A stretch of DNA of 64,000 bases from Dermatemys mawii (taxonomy: Eukaryota; Chordata; Testudines; Dermatemydidae). Location: positions 10,273,830 to 10,337,829 of the forward strand of contig ML677386.1 in assembly GCA_007922305.1 (NCBI GenBank), written 5' to 3'. Both the position numbers and the translations under genes were made by a program. Shown here piece after piece: positions 36,428-46,430 of this stretch. The number at the start of each line of letters is the position of its first letter. The first letter of the stretch is position 1. Under the pieces are notes generated by a model, which saw only the letters and a list, made by a program, of their open reading frames with translations, had not been told where the DNA came from and searched no databases.

Positions 36428-37739
36428 GGATCCCTGTAGTAGACCCTTATTTTCTATGATTTTTTTTATTTTGAAGACTCCCATATATTATGATACATAA
36501 TGTCTGTAGAGGATGTAAAACTGTTCTGTCACAGACTTGATTCTTAGGTGTTTTCATACATCTTAATGCTTATTTGAAACTCTTGTAAATGACTGCCTAG
36601 GTGATGGAGGGAGAGGGTCTTTGTCTGGAAGGCTGTTGTTGATACTGTAGAACAGATTTGTGGCCAGATCCTCAGCTTGTGTGAATTGGTGTAGCTTCAC
36701 TGAGTTCTGTGGAACTCAGTTGATATCTCACAGTTGAGGAAGATACCTACAGTTTCTGATGGTTTATCTCTGCAAAGGTTTTTTCATGTTTCTCGCTTTT
36801 TTGCCTTTCTGTAATCTTATGCCTTCCTGTATCTTTATATGTCCTTTTGCTGTTGCTTGATATTTTTTATTATATCGAGCACTGCATTTCTCACCACTTT
36901 ACTGTTCTGAATTATACAGCTTTTAAACTACAAAATTATGGTCCTTGCCCCCAAATGCTTACAATCTAAGTAATTTTAATTAAATTAAAATACGAAAAAA
37001 ATGCTAAATGCCCATGTCCTAGCAGAAAGACATTTTTGCTCTGCTCATGGAAAGTTCAGAATAGTTTTTTTAATGGGCTGATTTGAGCTGAGTTGAAAAA
37101 AAGATTCACATCCCAGAAATAGTCATTTAAATTTGATTGCATCTAATTATGGTGCATTGTTTGAGAAATGCTATCTGATCAGGGCATAAACCAGTCACTA
37201 AGTGATAGGCATTAGAAAGAAACTTCCCATGGGGTTCAGAAGCAGCACAATTAGAAGTCAAAATTTGGGTCGACCTCAACTCATGGTGGACGGGCAATCA
37301 CATTAGCTGGCGTCACTATTTGAGACACTCCAGAGGACAAGGACAGCTGCAGACACATGCAGGCTCTGTCATCCTCAGAGGGACAGTCGCACCAGCCCCA
37401 GGCGGAACTGCCCCAGCCTGGAGGATTTGTTCAATGGTCAGTACTCTTATTCAGGAATGAATGAGTCTTTCCCCATAATGTCTTATTTCCATTATTTTAA
37501 GGTTTTGAGTGGGTAGGGTGTCCTGCTGCAACCTTTATGACCACTAGCTGCTGTTTGTGTGCTGATATTATCTAGGTAGATAGTTACTTTTATACCAGAT
37601 TTTTGTTGGAACATTAATGCATGAAACTGGCAAAGCACATTTCAGTTGTTGCTTTTCAGATGGATGTAATGTGACCATCGTTACTGAAATTGACTCCGTA
37701 ACCTGATGTTCATTATTATCTGTTCAATTCTACCACTAA
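36428..37739. other. Unassigned sequence
   Basis: No gene is seen. Positions 36660-36745 (ggccagatcctcagcttgtg, ggtgtagcttcactgag) match the amniote 'GGCCAGATCCTCAGC...TTCACTGA' repeat type also found at 60408-60495. Confidence 0.4.
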
Positions 37740-37960
37740 GGTCTTGTTTAGACTAGAAAAGAGGTTGAGGTTAGATCAGAGTGCGCTAGCTAACATCAGC
37801 CTAACCATGATGTTTTCCCTAGCGTAGTTCTGGGTTAGCACCTTTCCCTCAGTTCAGCTGGTTGCTAGGGTACATTTGGCTGAGCTGAACTGAAGAAAAG
37901 GATGTCAACTAATGGCTTAGTTAACACACTCTGACCTATCCTCAACGGCTTTTCTAGTGC
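37740..37960. mobile_element. MITE with about 40-bp inverted ends
   Basis: CTAGAAAAGAGGTTGAGGTT (from 37753), continuing through 'agatcagagtgcgctagctaac', is inverted at 37918-37957 (gttaacacactctgacctat, cctcaacggcttttctag). A second, smaller inverted pair inside involves 'cagttcagctgg' and 'gctgagctgaactga'. No coding frame. The terminal extension (gtcttgtttaga) matches the GGCTTGTCTA-type ends seen at 27056. Confidence 0.6.
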
Positions 37961-40364
37961 CCATAAATCCAAGAAACTACAAAGCGTTTGGGGCACTAAA
38001 TAAAAAAGAGGTCAGAGATATGCTCTTGATCTGCGTTAATGGGGAAACCAGAAGCTGTAGTCACAAATCCTTGTCACAAAGGGTTTGATCACAAGATGCT
38101 ATACCATAGGAGCAAGGATGAAACACCTCCCTGAAAGTCTCCCCAGTCAAAATCAGTGCTAGCAAATGTCTGTTAGTGCTGAATGACTTCAGCACATGGA
38201 TTCCGCTGAAGGGCTGAGAGCTGTCAAGTGTTGGAAGGAATGTTGGGTTTATTCAGCAATCCAAAGAAAAACTCCAGTTGATACAGTCAAAAGTATTCTC
38301 AGTATCTGCGGTATTGATTGCCTCATAGTACCTGCTGGTAAAAGTCTGTGATCACCAGGGAAGTGGAGTGCACAGATTTGTGTTATTTGTAATGTCCTCG
38401 CATTACGTTGTCGTCATATGACTCCAAGCATAAATGCTTTTCCCCTAAGACTTTCATTATACTTTGTTTTCCATAATGTTTGAAAGTATAGGTTCTCTCA
38501 CACTGCGTTTTCTGAGGCACAGGTAGAACAATACTATGATTTCTGGTATTAACGACACACAGCTACTATGTTTTGAGGGTAAGTGATCAACTATTTTTAG
38601 GGCTTTGCCTTTCCATCTCTTTCCACTCTGTTAACCAAAACAGTCAATGCAGGAAAAGAAAGAAAAGAGCAAAGTACTCCTGTGGCTTTAGCAGCTGGAG
38701 TGCTGCCTATGACTTTTGGGTAGTCACTTTAAATCTCAGTATCCTGTTGGCTCCTTTCCAAGGTATTTACTGTGATCCACAGACCACAAGGTCCAGGTGG
38801 GTTGTGAACTAGCAACTCTTAGCAAGTCTGTTGAGGAGCTGCAAAAGAGTGATCTATCTTTTTCCCCATTGTTTGTCTTCTGTGTGTCTCGCATTCTGCA
38901 TCTCATTGAATATTTTGTTTCCTTAGTTCAAATATGTGTTTTATTGTTGTTCTGTTCTTGCTCCTACAAGACATCAAAATTTGTGTATCCTATCTTTCCC
39001 CCTATACTGGTATTTCTACTCGTCCGTTCTATCATTTTCTGTTCTCGTTGGGTCATGTAATCAATGATTATTAGCAAAATGTTCCCCATCAATTTACAGA
39101 TTTCTGATTTCCATACAGTCATGTGCTTCCTTATTATGCATCTCTGACCTCAAGCCTTTTAGATTTTTTGGTCACTTCTATTTGTTACACTTTTGTAATC
39201 TGTTTAAAATCTGAAAATGTGTATAGTTTCTCAATAAATTTAAAAACTGTTCTATGTAAATCACTTCCCATTTTAGACGTTTTCTGAAAAATGGAAGCCA
39301 GCCATTTCTATTAGACCTGAAATGACATTTCCCCCAAAGTTTCAGTCCTGCTGTTTTGCTACTGAGTACTGCAACTGTTTTATTATAGGTCTGGAATGGT
39401 TTATTAATAGCATGAGATTATGTTGCCATATCCTACCTACTGATTTTGGATATTTCATCTGACAGTGATGATGAGAACTGTGACATTTTGTTGCATTGTT
39501 TAAATAATTTCATGAATTTTGACGCAAAAATATATGGTTACTGCACTATCACCTATCAAATCATAATGAGGTGGCTTTCATTAGCTGAGAATGTTCTGAT
39601 CATTATTCTTTAAATTCGTTTGTCCAAGGTAGTTTACTTTTTTGGTTCTTGTAGTTTTTCCCTCTATGTCCCCAGTTTTTAGGTCTGGGTCTTAAAACAG
39701 CCGCCTTTTGGAGACAGAGATTAAGCCATATGTACACTAAAAAACTTGGTGGTTTTGATATAGACCATTACAGCCAAGACATCTTTATTTTTTCCATTAA
39801 ACAGACAATATACCCTATTAATCTTTCTGTAGCTATGGACTTATATAGCTCTCCTCCTCCTACAACTATCTGAGCACATTCCAAATGGAAACAGCATAGC
39901 TATAAACAAGTCTCTCTCACTACCACTCCCTTCTCCACCTCTAGGAGAAGAATGTGCTGAACTGTGTGTGTAAGTCAGTGCGGAGAGCTTATTGTAGAAA
40001 AGCTAAGTCAAAGAGATGAGGTTTGGATTAAATTATGAATACAATGAGGCCTGTGTTCCATTCTTATTTCTTGCCTGGATTTAATTCCACAGTCTAGATT
40101 TGTCTCCCAGGAATGTTCTGTCCCCTTCATTCATAAGCCTTTGGTTGATGGAAAGCGAGGTCTTGCAGAAGCGATGATTTCACATGTTGTTAGGGCCAAT
40201 CCTATAGAGAGTTTTGAATATTAACACAAAGATCTGGAACTAGACTCTACTCAGAGAAGAGGCTGAGCAGAGTACTAGAATGATGTGCTTTTGTCAACCT
40301 CTGCTATCTAGCCTAGTACTTGTGTGGTCTCCATTCCCCTGGTGTCTGAACACCTCATGCTCTT
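37961..40364. other. Unassigned sequence
   Basis: No gene, RNA gene or clear mobile element is recognised in these 2.4 kb. Frames at 38573-39060 are hydrophobic by base composition only. Confidence 0.4.
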
Positions 40365-40555
40365 TAGGGTATTTATCCTTTTCATATCAATGTGAGGTAG
40401 GGAAGTACTGTTATCCCCATTTTACACATAAGAAACTGAGGCACAGAGAGGCTAACTAAGGTGCCTACAGCCACAGAGGAAGTTTGTGGCAGAGCAAGGT
40501 ACTGAACTCAGGTCTCCCAAGTCTGCGACTAGCACCTTAATCACTAGATAAGCCT
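40365..40555 (-). mobile_element. MIR SINE, antisense
   Basis: Contains 'ttatccccattttacacata', 'gaaactgaggcacagagagg', 'gtttgtggcagagcaaggt', 'actgaactcaggtctcccaa', 'caccttaatcactag', in antisense MIR order. Confidence 0.85.
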
Positions 40556-40969
40556 TCTTTGCATGCTGCTAACACATGGGCTACTGCATTCTGAACCAGG
40601 TTTTTTAGGGTAGATAGTTTTGTTCCTTGCTATAGGCCCTGGAAAGCACTTAAGCATGTCAGTGGGACCTAAGCACATATCTATGAGTCAAGCCTGAGTC
40701 AAGGCTATAATGCATTGCAGTAATCAAGCCTGGAGGTCATGAATGCATGGATGCATACTGCCAGATCTCTTCCAAGTAAGACAATCCTGAAACACTGGGG
40801 ACAAAGAGAGGACAGGAAGAGAAAAGTGTTATTGCAATCAAATACACAGTTTCCTAACGGAAAAATATTCAGCAGAAATTGATTATTCTTAGTGTCATTT
40901 TTATACTATAACAACTGATGTGTACAGTTTTCAGGCCTAATTGACTTAGGTGCCTAAGTGCTATTGAAA
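40556..40969. other. Unassigned sequence
   Basis: Nothing recognised before the antisense LTR. Confidence 0.4.
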
Positions 40970-41601
40970 TGTAACAGGGGGCACTCACCTCTTGAGCACC
41001 TCCTAGCAGCTGGATGTGGTACTCACCCCTGGCACCACCTGTAGTCTGCCAGCCAACATTGGTGGATTTTCCATGGCTTGGCCCTCTGGCCAAGTTACAA
41101 AGTCCAAATGAACCCCTTCCAGGGTAGGGAAGAGTCCAATAAATGAACTGTCCCATTGCCCTTGGTAGCATCTTCTGCCCCAGTTTTGGGCCCTTTAAAT
41201 TTAGCCCTTTATTCAAGCTCTGAAATAGGCCCTATCATCCTTCTGGGGTTTATGCCATGTAGTTGGTAGAGGAACCCTGGCCCGTCCACCACATCAGGTT
41301 CCAATCCAGGGATCCTATAAACAGCAGCTATGCACTGCTCAATTTCAGTTCAGTGCTGCTTCTACCCTGGGCCCACTTCCTACCAGGCCTCTCTTAGCTT
41401 CATGTTAAAGTTCTTAGGTCCTCTCTCTCCCTGCAAACCCAGCATAAGCAAATGCAGCCATAAATAAACTCTAGTTATCCGTCAAGGTCCTCTAGCCAGA
41501 AAAGAGCACCCTTCCCTGCCCCTCTGGTCCAGCCAAGAATTGACCTGCAGCTCCTTTTATCTGAGCCTGCTGGCCTCTGATTCGCTGCTTCTGTGAGACC
41601 T

Positions 41602-41609
41602 CTCTAGGC
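41602..41609. repeat. hAT target-site duplication, left copy
   Basis: CTCTAGGC, identical to 41873-41880. Confidence 0.8.
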
Positions 41610-41872
41610 CAGCAGTCTTCAAAGTTTTTCCTCCACGTCCCCTTTTCTCGGAGGAAAAACTCATACAGCCCCCGGGGGGTATGTCTACCGAAATGCCGCT
41701 GCAGAAAGCGGAAATTTCCGCTTTCTGCGGCAGCATTTCAGCAGGACAAAAATAGACTTCCCGGGAGTTCAGCGGTCTCCCAAGCGGGAATGGCGGCGGC
41801 GGGGTCTCGCGCATCCCAGGGATGGTCTCGTGCACGCCTGGGGGTGCGCACACCCCACTTTGAAGACCACTG
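41610..41872. mobile_element. 263-bp hAT-type MITE
   Basis: The left end CAGCAGTCTTCAAAGT and the right end ACTTTGAAGACCACTG are 16-bp terminal inverted repeats (14 of 16 match). A perfect 8-bp duplication CTCTAGGC flanks it, the hallmark of hAT superfamily insertion. The interior has a long near-perfect palindrome at 41692-41738 centred on GCGGAAATTTCCGC. It is CpG-rich relative to the neighbourhood and has no transposase frame. It interrupts the antisense LTR, so it is younger than that LTR. Confidence 0.8.
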
Positions 41873-41880
41873 CTCTAGGC
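41873..41880. repeat. hAT target-site duplication, right copy
   Basis: CTCTAGGC, identical to 41602-41609. Confidence 0.8.
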
Positions 41881-42192
41881 TGGGCTGGAGAACCCACCAA
41901 CACTCCTTCTTTGCTGGAGCAATGTGTGGTAGGACTGTGGGTCTCCTGTAGGGAGCTGCAAAGGCCAGGTTCACCCTGTCACAAAAGTTAATGGAACTGA
42001 GGCTCCTAAGTCACAGGTAAAATGTTCAAAAGCCCCTAAGTTCCTGTTTGGCTGGTACAATCTTCTGTGTATCACCTACATCTTATGCAAATGAACTAAG
42101 TAGCGCAGTTATTACACAAAGGTAGCTGGACTTTTTGACATTTGACGTGTGATGATTCTGAATTGACACCCTGATTCAATTTACAATAGTTG

Positions 42193-42314
42193 ATTTTTGA
42201 CTTTACGACGCTCAGACCCTCAGTGAAATGTGTTGCAGTTTCGAGTTACAACATTTCGACTTATGATGCAATTATCGGGAACCAGTTGTGTCATACCGGG
42301 AACCAGACTGCCTG
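42193..42314 (-). mobile_element. Tigger/mariner-like DNA transposon end
   Basis: On the minus strand it starts CAGGCAGTCTGGTTCCCGGT and continues through 'gacacaactggttcccgata' and 'cataagtcgaaatgttgtaa'. This CAGGCAGTC / 'TAAGTCGA' text is typical of Tigger (pogo) elements, which insert at TA; a TA follows the end at 42315-42316. Only one end is recognisable. Confidence 0.55.
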
Positions 42315-42866
42315 TAGTGTGAACACACTATAACTCCTTATCCCACTGCTTCTACACTGGTGTCTCCACCAGCTTGGGACACATTGATTTTTCAGATAGT
42401 ATTGTCTCCTTTTTTATCAGGAGCCTGAAAGTACATCTGAGTGTTTGATCAATCTGAGTTCAAGTTCTCATTCTGTTTGCTCCCTTCATTCACCTAATCA
42501 GCTGAGTAACTATTCCTAGACTCTCTGCTACTGTTGGCACCCTGGCCTTTTTGTTTTATGCTGACAAATCAAGAAATATATTGTCAGAACTTTGGCTTTG
42601 CAAGCCCTGTTCTGGATCTCATTGGCACACACAATGTAATCCTTGACACAGCCATGATGATTTCAATTACTATTTTTTACCATAACCCTACAGCATTTTG
42701 TGATTTCTTCATGAATCATGTAACGGTACAAATAGAACTTGGTATTATGGTATAAAACATCAGGAACAAAATTACCCTGTTATGCAAGGGAGAGCACAAT
42801 ATGATGGACACTGATTGGGTTAGTTCCTAGTCCACTGTAGTGGGAGGATCTTCTTAAGCAAAGGAC
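42315..42866. other. Unassigned sequence
   Basis: No gene is seen. The 73-codon frame at 42534-42755 has no recognised motif. Confidence 0.4.
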
Positions 42867-42879
42867 TGTCCTGAAAGGA
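42867..42879. repeat. PLE target-site duplication, left copy
   Basis: TGTCCTGAAAGGA, identical over 13 bp to 44268-44280. Confidence 0.85.
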
Positions 42880-44267
42880 CAAAGAGTCCTGTGGCACCTT
42901 AAAGACTAACTAAAATTTTTTAGAGCATAAGCTTTCGTGGGCTAATACCCACTTCGTTGGATGCATGCAGTGGAAGTATCCAGGGGCAGGTATAAATAGG
43001 TAGGCAAGAACCAGGTGGGAGATAACAAGGTTAGTCCAATCAGGCTGAACCAGCTTGTTATCTCTAATCAGGGAGGGTGAGGTGTTCCTCTAGCAGCTGA
43101 ACTGGAGGTGTGAATAGCGAGAGAAGAGAAGCTGCTTTTGTAGTTAGCTAGCCATTCAAAATCTCTATTCAGTCCCAAATTGATTGTGTCAAATTTGCAA
43201 ATGAATTGCAGCTCTGCAGTCTCTCTTTGCAGTCTGGACTTGAAGTTTTTTTGCTGCAAAATGCTGACTTTTAAATCTTCTATGGTGTGTCCAGTGAGGT
43301 TGAAGTGCTCTCCTACAGGTTTTTGAATATTGCCATTCCTGATATCTGATTTGTGTCCATTTATCCTTTTTCGTAGGGACTGTCCAGTTTGGCCAATGTA
43401 CATAGCAGAGGGACATTGCTGGCACACAATGGCGTATATTACATTGGTAGATGTGCAGGTGAATGAACCAGTGATGGTGTGGCTGATCTGGTTTGGTCCT
43501 GTGATGGTGTTGCTGGTGTAGATGTGTGAGCAGAGTTGGCATCGAGGTTTATTGCATGGATTGGTTCCTGAGTTAGAGTTATTATGGCGTGGTGTGCTGT
43601 TGCTGGTGAGAATATGCTTGAGGTTGGCAGGTTGTCTGTAGGCCAGGACTGGCCTGCCTCCCAAGGCCTGTGAAAGTGAGGGATTGTTGTCCAGGATGGG
43701 TTGTAGATCACTGATGATGCATTGGAGAGGCTTTAACTGAGGACTGTAGGTGATGGCCAGTGGTGTTCTGTTGTTTTCTTTCTTGGGCTTATCTCGCAGC
43801 AGCAGGCTTCTGGGTACACGTCTGGCTCTGTTGATCTGTGTCCTTATTTCCTTGTGGGGGTATTGTAGTTCTGAGAAAGCTTGGTGGAGATCTTGTAGGT
43901 GTTGGTCTCTGGTGTCTCAGGACCAAACCAGATCAGCCACACCATCACTGGCTAGCTAACTACAAAAGCAGCTTCTCTTCTCTCGCTATTCACACCTCCA
44001 GTTCAGCTGCTAGAGGAACACCTCACCCTCCCTGATTAGAGATAACAAGCTGGTTCAGCCTGATTGGACTAACCTTGTTATCTCCCACCTGGTTCTTGCC
44101 TACCTATTTATACCTGCCCCTGGATACTTCCACTGCATGCATCCAACGAAGTGGGTATTAGCCCACGAAAGCTTATGTTCTAAAAAATTTTAGTTAGTCT
44201 TTAAGGTGCCACAGGACTCTTTGTCACTTCTGCAATTCCAGACTAACACGGCTACCCCTCTGATTCT
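42880..44267 (-). mobile_element. Penelope-like retroelement (Neptune type), 5'-truncated with inverted partial copy
   Basis: A 1388-bp element flanked by a perfect 13-bp duplication. On the minus strand it carries a PLE endonuclease frame (43068-43916). The left terminal segment 42880-43154 is repeated in inverted form at 43949-44223. The inverted side also carries 43919-43951, the inverse of 43468-43500, so it is an inverted copy of the element's 3' part with 43155-43467 (313 bp) deleted; the joint falls on a shared TGG. A 44-base tail (44224-44267, containing CCAGACTAACACGGCTACC) is present only on the right. Inverted partial copies joined to a 5'-truncated body are a known feature of PLEs. 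The reverse transcriptase core is absent. Confidence 0.85.
43068..43916 (-). CDS. PLE C-terminal linker and GIY-YIG endonuclease (partial)
   Basis: 282 codons are open on the minus strand, closed upstream by a stop exactly at the inverted-copy joint (43917-43919). The first ~85 codons (including RARRVPRSLLLRDKPK and QPLxxxxNPSLSQALGGRPV-like text ending RQPANLKHIL) match the linker that follows the RT in PLEs. Then come the cysteines of a zinc-like motif (C-x4-C-x2-C in NPCNKPRCQLC) and a GIY-YIG nuclease: VIY, MYIGQTG, LRKRINGH with the catalytic-type arginine, and the downstream glutamate in GEHFNLTGH. The endonuclease nicks target DNA to prime reverse transcription. The RT domain is missing, so this copy cannot be autonomous, but the lack of any frameshift or stop across 282 codons suggests a fairly young insertion. 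There is no upstream ATG of its own; an internal TTG at 43664 is the only start-like codon near the endonuclease. Confidence 0.85.
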   Translation of the reverse strand, partial: DTRDQHLQDLHQAFSELQYPHKEIRTQINRARRVPRSLLLRDKPKKENNRTPLAITYSPQLKPLQCIISDLQPILDNNPSLSQALGGRPVLAYRQPANLKHILTSNSTPRHNNSNSGTNPCNKPRCQLCSHIYTSNTITGPNQISHTITGSFTCTSTNVIYAIVCQQCPSAMYIGQTGQSLRKRINGHKSDIRNGNIQKPVGEHFNLTGHTIEDLKVSILQQKNFKSRLQRETAELQFICKFDTINLGLNRDFEWLANYKSSFSSLAIHTSSSAARGTPHPP

Positions 44268-44280
44268 TGTCCTGAAAGGA
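44268..44280. repeat. PLE target-site duplication, right copy
   Basis: TGTCCTGAAAGGA, identical to 42867-42879. Confidence 0.85.
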
Positions 44281-44834
44281 GTACTGAACTCTCACAGGGC
44301 CTGAGCCTGTCAGGTGGTGAATATCCTCAATTCACACTTAAGTCAAGAGGGTTGAAGTTGAAGTTGAAGATGTTCAGTACCTTGCAGAATCGGGCCCGTA
44401 CTAGTGAATTTAAGTTGCTGACACCTTAAAATACTATAGACTATATGTTGTATTTAGTTCATTGAATCTGAGCTTCGTCCATTTTACTGACTTTTTTTTT
44501 CTTCGAAAAAGAGTGGCTTTCACCTGTGACCAAAGCAGTGTAAATGCTGTTGGTGTGCGTTTGGGATCAAGAACCTGAGAGTTAGATTTTTTATTTTTTT
44601 GTACTTGTACTGGGCCTGATTTTCAGAAATTTGGCAAACCCACAACTCCCATTTGAAATCAGTGGGAGTTGAAGGTGCTCAGCATCTTTGAAAATTAATT
44701 CTAATTAGGTCCTGGAAAGTAGAAGTAGCTATGTATTCATATTGTTTCTCATACTGCACCATTCCAAAACATTTACTTAAAATTAACTCAGCCTTTCAAT
44801 ATCCCTGGGAACTACTGTATGTAAAATGAATATT
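44281..44834. other. Unassigned, with one palindromic repeat piece
   Basis: 44615-44700 (gggcctgattttcagaaatt, actcccatttgaaatcagtg, ggagttgaaggtgctcagca) is a decayed copy of the amniote 'TTTTCAGAA...ATCAGTGGGAGTT' repeat. The rest is unassigned. Confidence 0.45.
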
Positions 44835-44940
44835 TTAATACACATTTTGTAGATGGGTAAACTGAGGCACACAGTGAGTCAGTGACTGTCAAAGTGATAT
44901 ATCAAATGAGTGGCAGGACCAGGAATGGAACATAGACATG
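44835..44940 (-). mobile_element. MIR SINE fragment, antisense
   Basis: 'ttttgtagatgggtaaactg', 'aggcacacagtgagtcagtg' and 'gagtggcaggaccaggaatg' in antisense MIR order. Short and diverged. Confidence 0.6.
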
Positions 44941-45339
44941 CTGTTCCAATGGAGTTGTGTAAGTTCCTGGAAAGCACAGAGTAGGAGTTACTTCTTTATG
45001 TAACCATCATTACAGGTAAATTAGATACTTTTGTTACTTCCACCTCTAATAGTATGTAGTCTATGGAGTTATACAGCACACATGTATAATAACTTCATCC
45101 AGACCAAAGAACAAATTAAAGATGACTGATACTCTAACATTTTATTTGTTTTTGTATTATAGACTACTGTATGTAAACATAGATTACCAGTAATTATTTC
45201 AAAAGAAACTTCCTTTCTGAAGACTCTCAAGGTATTTATTTTAAAAAAGACCTCCGAGAATAGCAGATTATTTCCGTTACAACCTATCTTTTGATGTTAT
45301 TTACCTATTTTAAGGCACATAAATACCAAATAATAATTT

Positions 45340-45730
45340 CCCCCTCTGAACGTTGTACTTTGAAAAATGAACGGGGCTATCAATGTCTATTTCAGGAAGC
45401 GGTCTGGGGAAATTATTTACTTACTGAGATGCTAATTAGCCTCTGTTAACTAATGCTTCATGGCTACAGTGTAATTAGCAGTATTTATAAATCGCCAACA
45501 ATAACATATTTGTCACAATTAAATTTATTTCCAGAGTGGCAGTACAGTGCAATGTATTCATTCTATACTAGTTAAAAATGCTCTGAAAAGCACTAAAGGG
45601 ACTGTATGGAAATGCTTCTAATAGTACATTGAAATTACTCGTTACTTAATTTGAAGCGTGTTTTTGGCATTTTATTGCTTCAATTAATGTAAAATTATGT
45701 TGGGAATGTCTTCTCTAATCTATTTCTTAA
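45340..45730. promoter_or_regulatory. Candidate conserved noncoding block
   Basis: Free of recognised repeats and dense in TAATTA/CTAATTAG-type homeodomain words (gatgctaattagcctctg, cagtgtaattagcagt) with ATTTATAAATCG and CACAATTAAATTTATTT tracts. This texture is common in vertebrate developmental enhancers. It is a guess from composition only; no gene or conservation evidence is available in the window. Confidence 0.3.
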
Positions 45731-46034
45731 TGTAAACTGAAGACTTAAGCCCTACTTTTTAGTAATCTTTCTTTTTAAAATGTATAGTCCTCAGTCCGCA
45801 GGTCCACCCGAACTGTGGTCAGCACAGGACCCAAGTGGGGTGAGGATGAGTGGAAGAGGTGACTATGCACCATATTGAATCTATTCTGACCTGCATAGCA
45901 AGTTAGAGCAACCACTGACCTTCAACTTGTGTTGGCTATTGATGGCCCATAAGAAGCTGTTGCAGAACCAAGGAATAACTGTTTGAAGAGCTTCTGTGAT
46001 CCATTAAGGAAAAGCTAGTAACGTGGTAACATTT
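45731..46034. other. Unassigned sequence
   Basis: Nothing recognised. Confidence 0.4.
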
Positions 46035-46285
46035 TAACTGGAGCTGGTTGAAAAATTTCCAATGAAACAATGTTCCATCAGAAAATATTGAGTCAACAAA
46101 ATGAGAATGTTTCATGGAAACTAATTTATTTATCCAAAATGTTCATGGGAAATTATTGAAACAGTTTGTTTTGATAAGATCAAAATATTTATTTCTGACT
46201 TTATTGTTTTGACTTGTATTATATGTATTTATAATACAAAATCAGAACATTTCATCCTACCTCAATAGGACTGTTTCATCCACAC
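46035..46285. repeat. TTTCATGGAAA-rich interspersed repeat
   Basis: Words such as gagctggttgaaaaatttcc, aatgaaacaatgttccatca and gagaatgtttcatggaaac resemble a common reptile repeat built on inverted GAAACATTTC words. Class not known. Confidence 0.4.
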
Positions 46286-46430
46286 CATAAAAAACATGCA
46301 TTGGCTTCCAAATCCAGTTCAGGGTTGCCCTTCTTGTATTCAAAATGTTTGATATACTGGCTTTTTTGAGCTCATAGCCACCTGCTCCAGCATCCATTCA
46401 CTCTTACTACTTGGCTGCTTCTTCATTCTC
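46286..46430 (+). mobile_element. Possible LINE RT C-terminal remnant
   Basis: Plus-strand frames give MHWLP, then after a frameshift IQFRVALLVFKMFDI. This resembles the 'LHWLPV..RI.FKILLLVYKAL' segment near the C-terminus of several vertebrate LINE reverse transcriptases. The match is short and frameshifted. Confidence 0.35.

Larger units (their letters stand above)
40970..41983 (-). mobile_element. Probable solo LTR, antisense, interrupted by a hAT MITE
   Basis: On the minus strand the unit begins TGTGACAGGGTGAACC (right edge 41983) and ends CCCCCTGTTACA (left edge 40970), giving TG...CA termini with extended inverted symmetry (TGTGACAGGG / CCCCTGTTACA). A TATA-like box is at 41553-41561 (GATAAAAGG) and a polyA signal AATAAA at 41208-41213, in the right order. 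Without the 271 bases of inserted element and duplication at 41610-41880 it is about 743 bp. No retroviral interior is adjacent. Flanks show only an AAA-rich match rather than a clean duplication. Confidence 0.6.

Noticed and set aside
43838..44035. 65-codon plus-strand frame sharing a C-terminal sequence with the endonuclease frame
   Set aside because: The shared residues come from the inverted, deleted partial copy of the PLE, not from a second gene.
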